A stretch of 64,000 nt of DNA from Chryseobacterium taichungense (GCF_900109935.1 NZ_FOBV01000003.1:434001-498000); one strand, 5' to 3'. Shown: positions 24,857 through 34,035, counted from the first letter of the stretch. Translations and numbers: made by a program. The notes: a model not told the origin generated them from the letters alone.

Positions 24857-25522
24857 ATGTCTGCATCAATTTCACCAAAAGTTTTTGATTTCCTGAAAAA
24901 TCTGGCTCAAAACAATAACCGCGAATGGTTTACTGAGAATAAAAATCTCTACACAGAAGCTCAGGAAAATATTATCCTGTTTCTTGAAGAGCTTATCAAA
25001 GAAATGTCCGGATTTGATGAGCAATTGGTAAAAATTGATGCAAAAAAATCTTTGTTCAGGATTTACCGGGATACGCGGTTTTCAAAAGACAAAACGCCAT
25101 ACAAAACCAATTTCGGCGCTTCACTCGGAATGGGCAAAGGAAGCCAGAAAGGCGGATATTACCTTCACCTGGAACCAGGAAAATCATTTATCGCCGGAGG
25201 GATTTACATGCCGGAATCATCTGTTTTAAAAACATTGAGAAAAGAAATTTCACTTTACGGACAGGAATTTATTAAAATTATCAACAATAAAGATTTCAAA
25301 AAATATTTTCCTGAATTGGATCAGGATGATAAACTTAAAAAAGTTCCCCAGGGATTTGAAAAGGAGGATCCGATGGCAAAATACCTGAAGCTGAAGAGTT
25401 TTATTGTTGTCTACAACCTTACGGACGAAAAAATTTTAGATAAAAATGCTTCTAAAAATCTTGTAAAAATCTTTAAAACGATGAAGCCTCTTAACGATTT
25501 TCTTAATGCGCCTTTTTTATAG
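24857..25522 (+). CDS. DUF2461 domain protein
   Basis: This 221-residue soluble protein has the family features: VFDFLKNLAQNNNREWFTEN at the start, then FRIYRDTRFSKDKTPYKTNF, then GGYYLHLEPGKSFIAGGIYM. DUF2461 proteins are widespread and of unknown function. I chose the ATG at 24,857 because the upstream TTG (24,836) is inside the -7 element. It is a single gene. Confidence 0.85.
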   Translation: MSASISPKVFDFLKNLAQNNNREWFTENKNLYTEAQENIILFLEELIKEMSGFDEQLVKIDAKKSLFRIYRDTRFSKDKTPYKTNFGASLGMGKGSQKGGYYLHLEPGKSFIAGGIYMPESSVLKTLRKEISLYGQEFIKIINNKDFKKYFPELDQDDKLKKVPQGFEKEDPMAKYLKLKSFIVVYNLTDEKILDKNASKNLVKIFKTMKPLNDFLNAPFL

Positions 25523-25594
25523 TTTTAAATCTTGTTTACTGACATTCAGAGGTTTATAATTTACACAATTTAACAATAATTTAACATTTTTATG

Positions 25595-25602
25595 TATCTT
25601 TG
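25595..25602 (+). promoter_or_regulatory. -7 element TATCTTTG of the glycan cluster
   Basis: TAnnTTTG match 20 bases before the FkbM methyltransferase start. It may drive both that gene and the flippase 3 bases behind it. Confidence 0.6.
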
Positions 25603-25622
25603 TTCTTGTCAAAAGCAAAAAA

Positions 25623-26417
25623 ATGTCTCTATACCAAAGAATTGCTGAAAATCTGCAATATATCAGTCCGGGATTTTACAAGAAAAGATTTTTTAAAAGT
25701 TTAAATAATCTCAGTAAAGATAATTTCTCAGCAAGAAATGTAGAACCTGAATTGGTATGGATCAAAGAATTCTTACCCAAAAATGCCGTAATTCTTGATA
25801 TCGGAGCCAATGTAGGAACATTTCTGTATCAGCTTGAGAATAAGCTGAATCATGAGCAGATCTACGCTTTTGAACCCAATAAAAAATTATACAGAAGGCT
25901 AAAAAGGCTTTTTCCTGAAATGCGTGTATTTCCTCTGGCACTTTCGGATGAAAATACAATAGCAGAGTTCAAAGTTCCTGTGATCAACGGAAAAACGGTT
26001 GCTTCAAGAGGCACTCTGAATACGGACTATAAAGAAAAAGGTGAAGAAAAAAGCTATACCGAAAAAGTAAAGGTCATAAAGCTTGACGAATGGGCTGCCA
26101 TAGAAAATTTCAAAAAGCTGGATTTTATTAAAATAGATGTGGAGGGCAATGAAATGAAAACACTTTATGGAGCTAAAGAAGTCATTTGCAAATTTTCACC
26201 GGTACTCATGGTGGAAATGGAACAGAGACATCATGAAACACCCATCTGGCAGGAGATTTCAGAAGTTGAATCCTGGGGATTTGATGCAAAATATTTAAAC
26301 AGAAATACCTTTGTCCTTGAAAAACTGACTGAAGAAATCTTACTCAAAAACATTAGTGACGAAAAAAACAAAAAAGAATACATCAACAATATCATTTTTA
26401 TACCAAAAAGCCAATAA
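25623..26417 (+). CDS. FkbM-family methyltransferase
   Basis: This 264-residue SAM-dependent methyltransferase has motif I VILDIGANVGTFLYQLE near residue 57, the acidic strand end IYAFEPNKKLYRRL, then LDFIKIDVEGNEMKTLYGA, the FkbM hallmark. Such enzymes methylate sugars or hydroxyl groups of polysaccharides and natural products. The flippase starts 3 bases after its stop and two glycosyltransferases follow on the other strand, so the substrate is probably a surface glycan. Confidence 0.85.
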   Translation: MSLYQRIAENLQYISPGFYKKRFFKSLNNLSKDNFSARNVEPELVWIKEFLPKNAVILDIGANVGTFLYQLENKLNHEQIYAFEPNKKLYRRLKRLFPEMRVFPLALSDENTIAEFKVPVINGKTVASRGTLNTDYKEKGEEKSYTEKVKVIKLDEWAAIENFKKLDFIKIDVEGNEMKTLYGAKEVICKFSPVLMVEMEQRHHETPIWQEISEVESWGFDAKYLNRNTFVLEKLTEEILLKNISDEKNKKEYINNIIFIPKSQ

Positions 26418-26420
26418 GAG

Positions 26421-27899
26421 ATGAGTGTAGTAGCAAGGCAAGGGTTTAAATATTCTATTATTGGCTATGTAGGTTTTCTGCTGGGTACGGTTTCTGCGAT
26501 TTTTATTTTTCCGAATGACCTTGTGTTCTATGGTACACTCAGGTATAGCATGCAGACGGCAGAGATGCTGGTTCCTTTTGTAGTATTCGGCATTTCGTAT
26601 GCCAATGTAAAATTTTACCATAGTGTGCAGAAAGACGGCAAAAGCCAGAATATGCTTTCGCTTTCACTGCTTACTATTCTGATCAACTTCCTGATTTTTT
26701 GTGTCATTTTTTTTATACTGCCTCATATTTATCCTAAATTCATGAAAACCAAGGCCTGGAATTTTAAAGAAATTATTCTTCCTCTTATTTTGGTTTTATC
26801 ATTCTGTGCCATATTTAATAAATATGTATCAAACTTTAAAAGAATTGTTGTTTCTAATATATTTGATAATCTTTTTCCTAAAATAGCCAATCTTGGCGCT
26901 TTTTGTCTTTTTTTTTATTTTGCATTTTCGCAGCAGACTGCCCTGGCATTTTTCTTCGGGATCTTTACTCTGATGCTTTTCGGATACATTTATTACACCA
27001 ATAAGCTGGAAGAAATTCACCTTGATTTCAGTACAGATTATTTTAAGAAAGACGATCTATGGAAAGACTTTGCGAGTTATAGCTTCTTTGGCTTTTTAGG
27101 AACTTTCGGAAATTATCTGGCCATCAACAGCTTTATGATCGGTGAATATATGGGAATGGAGGAAAACGGAATTTATTCTACACTGTATGCATTGGTTTCT
27201 TTAATTTCTATTCCGCAATTGGGTTTATTTAATATTTCTGCGCCAATTATCAGCAAAAACCTCGCAGACGGCGATATGGAAGGTTTAGACAAATTCCATA
27301 AAAAAACATCTCTGACACTATATTTTCTGGGCGCTGTTTTATTTTCATGTATTATGGTCGGATTTCCTTATCTGACGTATTTTATGCCTAAACACGGGAT
27401 ATTGCTTAGGGAGTACGAGCCGGTAGTCTGGATCTGGGGTTCTGCGGTTTTGATTGATCTGGCTACAGGATTTAACGGTAATATTATTTCGCTTTCTAAA
27501 TACTATAAATTCAATATTCTGGTCATGCTTCTTCTTGCAGGGCTGACAATCAGTTTAAATTTTTATTTTCTGGAGAATACCGATTTAAAGCTTATCGGAA
27601 TCGCATTATCTACCGCTATTTCACTGATCACCTATAATGTGGTAAAAATTGTTTTTAATTATATTGTATTTAAAGTTTCCCCACTTACGATCGAGATGAT
27701 CTTTGTATCCATCATCTGCACGCTGGCAATTACAGTCGCGATTATTTTGCCGAATTTCAACAATAATTTTATCAACCTGATCTACAAACCCGCTGTTGTT
27801 TTGTTACTGATTTTTATTGGTAATTATTTTACAAAAGTTTTTCCGATCGAAGATTATCTGAACAAAAATTTTATTAAAAGCATCTTTAAATTCAAGTAG
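26421..27899 (+). CDS. Polysaccharide flippase (Wzx/MATE-like)
   Basis: This 492-residue integral membrane protein has about 12-14 hydrophobic segments, starting FKYSIIGYVGFLLGTVSAIF. The central pattern GEYMGMEENGIYSTLYALVS resembles the polysaccharide biosynthesis/flippase families, which move lipid-linked glycans across the inner membrane. It is coupled to the FkbM gene and overlaps the convergent glycosyltransferase gene by 8 bases at the 3' ends. Confidence 0.8.
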   Translation: MSVVARQGFKYSIIGYVGFLLGTVSAIFIFPNDLVFYGTLRYSMQTAEMLVPFVVFGISYANVKFYHSVQKDGKSQNMLSLSLLTILINFLIFCVIFFILPHIYPKFMKTKAWNFKEIILPLILVLSFCAIFNKYVSNFKRIVVSNIFDNLFPKIANLGAFCLFFYFAFSQQTALAFFFGIFTLMLFGYIYYTNKLEEIHLDFSTDYFKKDDLWKDFASYSFFGFLGTFGNYLAINSFMIGEYMGMEENGIYSTLYALVSLISIPQLGLFNISAPIISKNLADGDMEGLDKFHKKTSLTLYFLGAVLFSCIMVGFPYLTYFMPKHGILLREYEPVVWIWGSAVLIDLATGFNGNIISLSKYYKFNILVMLLLAGLTISLNFYFLENTDLKLIGIALSTAISLITYNVVKIVFNYIVFKVSPLTIEMIFVSIICTLAITVAIILPNFNNNFINLIYKPAVVLLLIFIGNYFTKVFPIEDYLNKNFIKSIFKFK

Positions 27900-28950
27900 A
27901 AATCAGGCTTTTCAGAAGTGTTTCAAGCTTTTCTTTTACTGTTTTTTTATTGTAATCTTTTTGAAAATCGAACTGATTATTTTTAAGCTCTTCAAACAGC
28001 ATGATCATATCACTTTGATCTGAGATAATAAAACCCAATTTAGACTGGTAATTTTCCGGGAAAACAGCCATCTTTCCGAATTTGATTGCATCACCGATAT
28101 TTCCGGTCATTTTTGTTTTTCCGTAAATTTCCTTTTGACTGAAAAATTCAGTTTCTTCCTGAATCGGACACCATAAAACATCTGCTTTCTGCATCCAGTT
28201 ATTGAAGTCCAATTGGGAAACTCTTTCCTTAAAATAAGTGATGTTAATGTATTTTAAAGTTCTTTCAAGATCAATAAGTTGCTTTAATTCATTATTTTTT
28301 GCCTTTCCTAAGAAAATGATTTCCATTGGTTTCTTTTGAATATCAGGATTATTCTCAAGTTTTTTTATTACTGAAATTACTCTCTGATAATCTCTTCTTT
28401 TTTGAGAAACTCCCCCGGGAATAACAATAGTGAAATTTTTATGATCTTGTTTTGTGTAATCTCTTGTGTAAAAAAGTGGTAAAAATTTAAGACGGTCAGA
28501 GCTTAATTCTTCATCAAGAACCAGAAGATTCTTTGCTTTTTGATATACTTTTGAAGAATAAAAAAGTCCTTCTTTCCACCAAAGCTTTAGTCTGTAAACC
28601 GTATCTGTTTTGAAGATGTTCTTAAGCAAGCTCCATTTCGAACTCTGTATAAAGTTGATATTGTGAACGATAATAGCTGTATTATATTCTTCAGCAATTG
28701 TCCGGAACGTGTTAAAATAACGGTGTACGGTACCGATCACGATGAGATCATAACGTTTTGATTTTAACTGATCCAAAATCATGGAACTTTCCGACAAGAA
28801 AATATTTCCTTCTGGATGTCCGATTTCATCAATTATCCTTTTTGAAAAATAATAATCTACATTAAATTCAGCAGAATCCTGCATAATTTCTATGAAATCC
28901 TGTGCAACTTCCGCGTGGGTATCTATTTCTATGTAAGCTATACTTTTCAA
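27892..28950 (-). CDS. Glycosyltransferase-like protein
   Basis: This 352-residue soluble protein looks like a GT-B enzyme. It has an N-terminal Rossmann-like half (YDLIVIGTVHRYFNTFRTIA, then IIVHNINFIQSS), a hinge, then FTIVIPGGVSQKRRDYQRVI and a C-terminal half with ADVLWCPIQEETEFFSQKEI and IYGKTKMTGNIGDAIKFG. The sugar is unknown. It probably acts with the GT2 gene upstream on the same strand (29,008) in assembling a surface glycan. The 3' end overlaps the flippase gene by 8 bases. Confidence 0.65.
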   Translation of the reverse strand: MKSIAYIEIDTHAEVAQDFIEIMQDSAEFNVDYYFSKRIIDEIGHPEGNIFLSESSMILDQLKSKRYDLIVIGTVHRYFNTFRTIAEEYNTAIIVHNINFIQSSKWSLLKNIFKTDTVYRLKLWWKEGLFYSSKVYQKAKNLLVLDEELSSDRLKFLPLFYTRDYTKQDHKNFTIVIPGGVSQKRRDYQRVISVIKKLENNPDIQKKPMEIIFLGKAKNNELKQLIDLERTLKYINITYFKERVSQLDFNNWMQKADVLWCPIQEETEFFSQKEIYGKTKMTGNIGDAIKFGKMAVFPENYQSKLGFIISDQSDMIMLFEELKNNQFDFQKDYNKKTVKEKLETLLKSLIST

Positions 28951-29007
28951 AATAATTTAAGCCAACTCAATTAATGATTTTATTTAAATGAAATTTCTCC
29001 TATCCTT

Positions 29008-29862
29008 TCAGATCTTCAGCCATTTCTTCTTCAGCGTTTCCCAACGTTGTCTGTTGATGGCTTTTTGTTCATTTTCAGATATTTTTAGCTCTAATTTCTG
29101 GTTGCGACAATGTTCATACGATCGGATTATTTTAAAAAAGAAAAAAACTGATCTACTCTTCAGAGCTTCCTTAAACGCGGCAATATAAGCCAACAGCCTT
29201 TTCAATCCCAAAAAATAAAAATATCTGCCATAGTAATCGGCGGGTTTTATGGTGTAATCTGCTCCTTTTACTTTAATTAATTTAACGTGCAATTCGTCAA
29301 GAACGATCTCTTTCCAACCTAGGTTTTGCAGCAGTATAGCATCAATATTATCCCAGCCAAGTGTCTCCCTGATTCCGTTCATCCGGATAAAGCTTTCTCT
29401 ACGATATGCTTTCACAGGCCCGCGTACATGATCCTTATTGGAATTTCCTTCATACACCCAGCTTCCGTTTTTCTCTATGTATAAAAGACCACCAACAAGA
29501 CCATAATCAGCATTATTGCGGAATGCTTCCTCTATTCTTTCAAGATAGTTTTCCGGAAAAATAACATCCGAATCAAACTTGCAGATGATCTCAAAATTAT
29601 CTAAATTCTGTGTTTCCAAGCCTTTTTTGAAAGCGTTTACTACTTTCGATCCGGGCTGATGAAGAGATTTCTGCAAATTGATTGTTGTAAAACGTACATC
29701 ATCATCTGAATATTTCTTAATGACTTCCGCAGTCTTGTCCGTAGAGCCATCATTTACGATAACGACCCTGAAATCGCCGAAATGCTGCCTCTGTAAAGAA
29801 TCCAGCGTGAAAGGAAGATTATTTTCCTCGTTATGGGCAGGAATTATGATTAAAAACCTCAC
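29008..29862 (-). CDS. Family 2 glycosyltransferase
   Basis: This 284-residue GT-A enzyme begins VRFLIIIPAHNEENNLPFTL, has the DxD-type site in CKFDSDVIFP after VVIVNDGSTDKTAEVIKK, and an acceptor-side GWDNIDAILLQNLGWK. No membrane helix is obvious. I use a GTG start at 29,862. An in-frame ATG at 29,916 would add 18 residues encoded by an imperfect palindrome, which do not look coding. It lies 57 bases upstream of the GT-B-like gene. Confidence 0.85.
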   Translation of the reverse strand: MRFLIIIPAHNEENNLPFTLDSLQRQHFGDFRVVIVNDGSTDKTAEVIKKYSDDDVRFTTINLQKSLHQPGSKVVNAFKKGLETQNLDNFEIICKFDSDVIFPENYLERIEEAFRNNADYGLVGGLLYIEKNGSWVYEGNSNKDHVRGPVKAYRRESFIRMNGIRETLGWDNIDAILLQNLGWKEIVLDELHVKLIKVKGADYTIKPADYYGRYFYFLGLKRLLAYIAAFKEALKSRSVFFFFKIIRSYEHCRNQKLELKISENEQKAINRQRWETLKKKWLKI

Positions 29863-29928
29863 TTTAAAATTATTAATAGTGAATGATAAGTGATTAATAA
29901 TCAAAACATTAATCACTTGCCATTTTAT

Positions 29929-31329
29929 TTATCTGTTATGTGGTTTCAGCATGTTTCTGGGATCAAGGATTTCATCCAGCTTTTCCTGTGACAGAATACC
30001 TTTTTCCAACACTAAATTATAAACGCTTTTCCCTGTCTCCAATGCTTCTTTTGCAATCTCGGTAGAATGTTTATATCCGATATACGGGTTGAGAGCCGTT
30101 ACAATTCCAATGCTGTGTTTCACCATGTTTAAACATACTTCACGGTTTGCTGTAATTCCCGCTACACATTTCTCCCGAAGCGTATCCAGCGCATTACAAA
30201 GAAAGTGAATATTTTCCATGATAGCATGGGAAAGCACCGGTTCCATGACGTTGAGTTGCAATTGTCCTGCTTCTGCAGCAAAAGTTACCGTAAGATCATT
30301 CCCAAAAATTTTAAAGCAAACCTGATTAACCACTTCAGGGATCACAGGATTTACTTTTCCCGGCATGATGGACGATCCCGGCTGCATCGGCGGAAGATTA
30401 ATTTCGAAAAGTCCGGCTCTTGGCCCTGAAGAAAGGAGTCTCAGGTCATTACAGATTTTTGAAAGTTTTACGGCAAGGCGCTTCATGGAAGACGAATAAA
30501 TAACATACGATCCGGTGTCAGGCGTTGCTTCTACCAGGTCGGGTGCAGAAACTACGGGAAAACCGCTAATCTGGGCCAAATTTTTAGCACACAGAGCCGC
30601 ATAGCCGATCGGAGCATTCAGTCCGGTACCGATTGCAGTAGCCCCCATATTGACTTCAACAAAAAGACTTGCGTTGTTATTCAATTTAGAAATATCTTCT
30701 TCCAGCGTCGCCGCAAATGCTTCAAATTCCTGCCCCAAAGTCATCGGAACAGCATCCTGGAGCTGCGTACGACCCATTTTTATTACATCACTAAATTCAC
30801 GTCCTTTTTCCCTGAAAGCTTCAACAATTTTTTCAAGCTTCTCTACAAGCGTCGCATTCATCTGCAACAATCCCATCTTAATGGCCGTTGGATAAGCATC
30901 ATTTGTTGATTGTGAAAGATTAACATGATCATTCGGTGAACAGAACTCATACTGACCTTTATTTTTACCTATTTTTTCCAAGACCCTGTTGGCAATGACT
31001 TCGTTCGCATTCATGTTGATGGAAGTTCCCGCCCCACCCTGGATCATGTCTACAGGAAACTGCTCATGAAGCTCACCGTTGATAATTTCGTCGCAAACCT
31101 CAGCGATGTTAAAATACATATTTTCATTAAGAAGCCCCAGTTCATAGTTTGTTTTAGCCGCCGCCTTTTTTACAAAAGCCAGGCCTCTGATAAACTGCGG
31201 ATAAGATGATAACAGCTGCCCTGAAATTTTAAAATTATTGATCGCTCTCTGTGTCTGTACTCCATAATAAGCATTTAGAGGAACGTTCAATTCGCCCAGT
31301 AAATCGCTCTCTTTTCTGAAATTCTCCAT
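29929..31329 (-). CDS. aspA: Aspartate ammonia-lyase
   Basis: This 466-residue enzyme of the fumarase/aspartase superfamily converts aspartate to fumarate and ammonia. The signature GSSIMPGKVNPVIPE is intact, with GGAGTSINMNANEVIANR and SPNDHVNLSQSTND for substrate binding and MGRTQLQDAVPMTLGQE before them. Aspartase is preferred over fumarase from overall similarity in the SPNDHVN and GYKHSTEIAKEAL regions. The ATG at 31,329 (MENFRKESDLLG) is used; the frame reaches back to 31,371 through repeat DNA. Confidence 0.88.
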   Translation of the reverse strand: MENFRKESDLLGELNVPLNAYYGVQTQRAINNFKISGQLLSSYPQFIRGLAFVKKAAAKTNYELGLLNENMYFNIAEVCDEIINGELHEQFPVDMIQGGAGTSINMNANEVIANRVLEKIGKNKGQYEFCSPNDHVNLSQSTNDAYPTAIKMGLLQMNATLVEKLEKIVEAFREKGREFSDVIKMGRTQLQDAVPMTLGQEFEAFAATLEEDISKLNNNASLFVEVNMGATAIGTGLNAPIGYAALCAKNLAQISGFPVVSAPDLVEATPDTGSYVIYSSSMKRLAVKLSKICNDLRLLSSGPRAGLFEINLPPMQPGSSIMPGKVNPVIPEVVNQVCFKIFGNDLTVTFAAEAGQLQLNVMEPVLSHAIMENIHFLCNALDTLREKCVAGITANREVCLNMVKHSIGIVTALNPYIGYKHSTEIAKEALETGKSVYNLVLEKGILSQEKLDEILDPRNMLKPHNR

Positions 31330-31360
31330 AATTTGTAGATGAATTAATATACCAGTATAA

Positions 31361-31410
31361 CAATGTACCAATGTACCAATAAATAAATGAATTTAGATAT
31401 TGGTACATTG
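31361..31410. repeat. Inverted repeat upstream of aspA
   Basis: caatgtaccaat occurs twice in overlap (31,361-31,372 and 31,369-31,380) and its reverse complement attggtacattg is at 31,399-31,410. It lies between the aspA start and the stop of the amidase gene, so it could end the amidase transcript or sit in the aspA leader. Confidence 0.65.
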
Positions 31411-31432
31411 ATAAACTGCTACATTGTTACAT

Positions 31433-32458
31433 TTATTTTAACGGATATTTTAATACCAAAGCCTGTAAAATGGCAAAAGTTTCGGCATCCATGATTCCGT
31501 CATAATTCTGCGGACGGAAATGGTACTGAAATGCTTCTATGGTTTTCTTGGTTGCATCGTCCCACTTTCCGCTCAGATCCAATGCATAACCGAACTTCTG
31601 TAATTGTGTCTGCACATTGAAAATAAAAGTCGGATCATTATATTGCAGCTGGAAATCTGTAGAGGTGGCAAGATCATAATAAGACTGTTTCTGAGCTTCA
31701 TCATACCACATCCCGATCTGATATTCATCATAAAGTTTCTTCCATGGGAAAAGTGGCCCCGGATCCTGCTTTCTGGTAGGGGCAATATCCGAATGCGCGA
31801 GAATATTCGTCGCCGGAATCTGATATCTGTTAACAATATCCTTTACCAGAGCTGCCACTTTTTTGATCTGTGCATCATCAAAAGGGGCAAATATTCTTTT
31901 ACCGGAAGCATCGGTTGTATAGCCTGTATTTACGATTTCTATTCCGATTGAAGTATCATTAAGATTTTTATCTGCTCTCCATGCACTTACTCCTGCATGA
32001 TAGGCACGCTTGTTTTCGTCTACTAACTGGTAAATCTGGTTATCACCTGTGTTATTAACAAGATAATGAGCACTTACTGCCTGCTGTGTAAGAACGGTAA
32101 TTGATTTATCGTCCGGTAAAGCCGTATAATGGAGAATAAGATATCGTTGTCTGAAATTCTGTGCAATTGCCGGAAAATAATCTTTTACCACTTTATAGCC
32201 AGCCGGTTTTGCAGAAACAATAGACCCATAGCTTGCGGTGTTATCATTCTTGGTAATATCAGCAATATTGGTAGTGAAAAACTCTACTCCATGATCGGAA
32301 GTGATCTTTGGTTTTGGTTTTTCGGCGGGAGTCTGTGCTGTGGCCTTTTGCTGTATTGATGGGGTTTTGGGAATGTACTGCCTTTTTTTTGCATTTTGCT
32401 GCGAAGTACAGGAAAAAACGACCGTACTTAATCCGATGATATATAATGTTTTACGCAT
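31433..32458 (-). CDS. N-acetylmuramoyl-L-alanine amidase lipoprotein (Amidase_2 plus peptidoglycan-binding)
   Basis: This 341-residue lipoprotein has a signal ending VVFSCTSQ. After a Lys/Pro/Gln-rich spacer the Amidase_2 domain begins near residue 95. Zinc ligands are visible in YLILHYTALPDDKS and NILAHSDIAPTRKQDPGPLF, with SIGIEIVNTGY between. A C-terminal peptidoglycan-binding repeat (FNVQTQLQKFGYALDLSGKW) follows. It would cleave the bond between muramic acid and L-Ala, in AmiD-like wall turnover, from the membrane surface. Confidence 0.88.
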   Translation of the reverse strand: MRKTLYIIGLSTVVFSCTSQQNAKKRQYIPKTPSIQQKATAQTPAEKPKPKITSDHGVEFFTTNIADITKNDNTASYGSIVSAKPAGYKVVKDYFPAIAQNFRQRYLILHYTALPDDKSITVLTQQAVSAHYLVNNTGDNQIYQLVDENKRAYHAGVSAWRADKNLNDTSIGIEIVNTGYTTDASGKRIFAPFDDAQIKKVAALVKDIVNRYQIPATNILAHSDIAPTRKQDPGPLFPWKKLYDEYQIGMWYDEAQKQSYYDLATSTDFQLQYNDPTFIFNVQTQLQKFGYALDLSGKWDDATKKTIEAFQYHFRPQNYDGIMDAETFAILQALVLKYPLK

Positions 32459-32488
32459 TTGTCTATTTTTTTTCTTAGTTTATCAGCT

Positions 32489-32496
32489 CAAAAATA
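32489..32496 (-). promoter_or_regulatory. -7 element TATTTTTG of the amidase gene
   Basis: Minus-strand TAnnTTTG match 30 bases before the amidase ATG, in the short space shared with the divergent tRNA promoter. Confidence 0.55.
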
Positions 32497-32519
32497 CGCA
32501 AATTTTTCTTGAAAAATAT

Positions 32520-32550
32520 TTGGTAAATAAAGAAATCTATTCTATATTTG
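32520..32550 (+). promoter_or_regulatory. tRNA operon promoter (TTG-N20-TATATTTG)
   Basis: A -33 TTG at 32,520-32,522 and a -7 TATATTTG at 32,543-32,550 are 20 bases apart, the best full match to the Bacteroidota consensus in the window. It lies 46 bases before tRNA-Ser. Confidence 0.75.
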
Positions 32551-32596
32551 CACTCGCAATAAAGGAACAACGATCATTAAAAAACGAAGATAAACA

Positions 32597-32681
32597 GGAG
32601 GGTTGCCGGAGTGGTTAACGGAGCAGTTTGCTAAACTGTCGACGCGAAAGTGTCGCAAGGGTTCGAATCCCTTACCCTCCG
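32597..32681 (+). tRNA. tRNA-Ser (GCT)
   Basis: An 85-base cloverleaf with acceptor GGAGGGT/ACCCTCC, a long variable arm typical of tRNA-Ser, anticodon loop TTGCTAA (anticodon GCT) and T-loop GGTTCGAATCC. It is first of three tRNAs in a row. Confidence 0.95.
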
Positions 32682-32700
32682 CTTTTCTATATATCTTTTT

Positions 32701-32775
32701 CGGGGCGTAGCGTAGTCCGGTCATCGCGCCTGGTTTGGGACCAGGAGGTCGCAGGTTCGAATCCTGCCGCCCCGA
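32701..32775 (+). tRNA. tRNA-Pro (TGG), copy 1
   Basis: Acceptor CGGGGCG/CGCCCCG, anticodon stem CCTGG with loop TTTGGGA (anticodon TGG), T-loop GGTTCGAATCC. The 75 bases are the same as those at 33,794-33,868. Confidence 0.95.
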
Positions 32776-32817
32776 CTTTTAGCTTACATAATCGTTAAGC
32801 AACAATCAACTTTTAAT

Positions 32818-32891
32818 GGGTGCGTAGCTCAGCTGGATAGAGCATCTGCCTTCTAAGCAGACGGTCAAAGGTTCGAATCCTTTCGCGCTCA
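32818..32891 (+). tRNA. tRNA-Arg (TCT), copy 1
   Basis: Acceptor GGGTGCG/CGCGCTC with G-T pairs, anticodon loop CTTCTAA (anticodon TCT), T-loop GGTTCGAATCC. The 74 bases are the same as those at 33,886-33,959. Confidence 0.95.
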
Positions 32892-32894
32892 CAG

Positions 32895-32920
32895 AAAACT
32901 CACAAGAAATTGTGAGTTTT
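32895..32920 (+). terminator. Terminator of the first tRNA operon
   Basis: aaaactcaca/tgtgagtttt stem followed by TTT, directly after tRNA-Arg. A near copy follows the second tRNA pair. Confidence 0.85.
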
Positions 32921-32982
32921 TTTGTTTATTATTAGAAAGGAAACTCTATTTTTTTTAATTTAATAATAATTCATGTATCAGT

Positions 32983-33543
32983 TTAATATTTCTTAAAGTC
33001 TAAAATTTTTAAATCGTCGGTACTGATTTTAAAATGATATAAAGCAGTTTTCTTTATGATATATTTACGCGTGACATTCTCATAATCAATATCAATTATA
33101 TTTTTATCAAGCTTATAGATCAATGTACTGTTAACAGTTCCACTGAATCCCGGAACATTTTTATATAAATACCTATAAACAACATCCCTTACATCGTCTC
33201 CTTCCAGGTGATAGTCAGGGAAAGCAGCTACCAGATTCATTTTAGGAATCGTATATAATGTATCTACTTTTACACTTTTCTTATCATTTCCGGGCAACAT
33301 ATTTCTGCCCAGAAAAAATGTATTATCTTTTTCAAAGAATATTTCAAGTTTCTTACCCACAACTTTGTACTTTTTTGACTGTTTCATCCTCGTCTGAAAG
33401 AAATCTTCTACAGACATTTCTTTTTTCTGTATATAGGAGATTGTGACATTTCCGTTACCTTCCAGTTGTTGGGCACTTATCTTGGTACATAATGAGAATA
33501 TGAACAGGATAAAGTAAATAAATAATTTTTGTTTAGTCTTCAT
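32983..33543 (-). CDS. Secreted protein of unknown function
   Basis: This 186-residue protein has a signal peptide (MKTKQKLFIYFILFIFSLC, cut after SAQ). The mature part reads GNGNVTISYIQKKEMSVEDF and then a string of beta strands; it resembles the many GLPGLI-like or uncharacterised Bacteroidota exported proteins, but I cannot place it. It sits between the two tRNA clusters on the opposite strand, so it may have arrived with, or been trapped by, the duplication. Start at 33,543; the upstream ATG at 33,561 adds six residues before the signal peptide. Confidence 0.65.
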   Translation of the reverse strand: MKTKQKLFIYFILFIFSLCTKISAQQLEGNGNVTISYIQKKEMSVEDFFQTRMKQSKKYKVVGKKLEIFFEKDNTFFLGRNMLPGNDKKSVKVDTLYTIPKMNLVAAFPDYHLEGDDVRDVVYRYLYKNVPGFSGTVNSTLIYKLDKNIIDIDYENVTRKYIIKKTALYHFKISTDDLKILDFKKY

Positions 33544-33740
33544 AGTTGTTATCAGTATCATATTTTTCTAATACGGAGTCAATCTAAATCATTCATGACT
33601 TTAAATTGCCTGCAAATTTATCATTCTTTATCATTCCTTTAGAAGATTGAATCTGAGAATGCTAACGGTGCATACCATTTTTTATTTTAGAATAATTTAA
33701 ATTTTTGCGAATTTTATTTTTATAATTAAGAAATAAATTC

Positions 33741-33748
33741 TATATTTG
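33741..33748 (+). promoter_or_regulatory. -7 element TATATTTG of the second tRNA pair
   Basis: The context ttctatatttgcac is shared with the first tRNA promoter, suggesting that the promoter was duplicated with the genes. No TTG is seen at the -33 position here. Confidence 0.6.
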
Positions 33749-33793
33749 CACCCACAAAAAACAAGGTAATATCCCTGTTTTAGATGACTTCAT

Positions 33794-33868
33794 CGGGGCG
33801 TAGCGTAGTCCGGTCATCGCGCCTGGTTTGGGACCAGGAGGTCGCAGGTTCGAATCCTGCCGCCCCGA
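33794..33868 (+). tRNA. tRNA-Pro (TGG), copy 2
   Basis: Identical to copy 1 at 32,701-32,775. Same anticodon TGG. Confidence 0.95.
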
Positions 33869-33885
33869 CATCAAATTTATTTTTA

Positions 33886-33959
33886 GGGTGCGTAGCTCAG
33901 CTGGATAGAGCATCTGCCTTCTAAGCAGACGGTCAAAGGTTCGAATCCTTTCGCGCTCA
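33886..33959 (+). tRNA. tRNA-Arg (TCT), copy 2
   Basis: Identical to copy 1 at 32,818-32,891. The spacer from tRNA-Pro is shorter here (17 against 42 bases). Confidence 0.95.
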
Positions 33960-33963
33960 CAAG

Positions 33964-33987
33964 AAACTCACAGGAAATTGTGAGTTT
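33964..33987 (+). terminator. Terminator of the second tRNA pair
   Basis: aaactcaca/tgtgagttt stem and T-run, near copy of the one at 32,895-32,920. Confidence 0.85.
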
Positions 33988-34035
33988 TTTTGTTTTAAAG
34001 AATTACAAACTTCTACTCTAAAACTGTAATAATAT

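Noticed and set aside
29863..29916. N-terminal extension of the family 2 glycosyltransferase from an ATG at 29,916
   Set aside because: The 18 added residues come from an imperfect palindrome and do not fit the family; the GTG at 29,862 gives the normal start.
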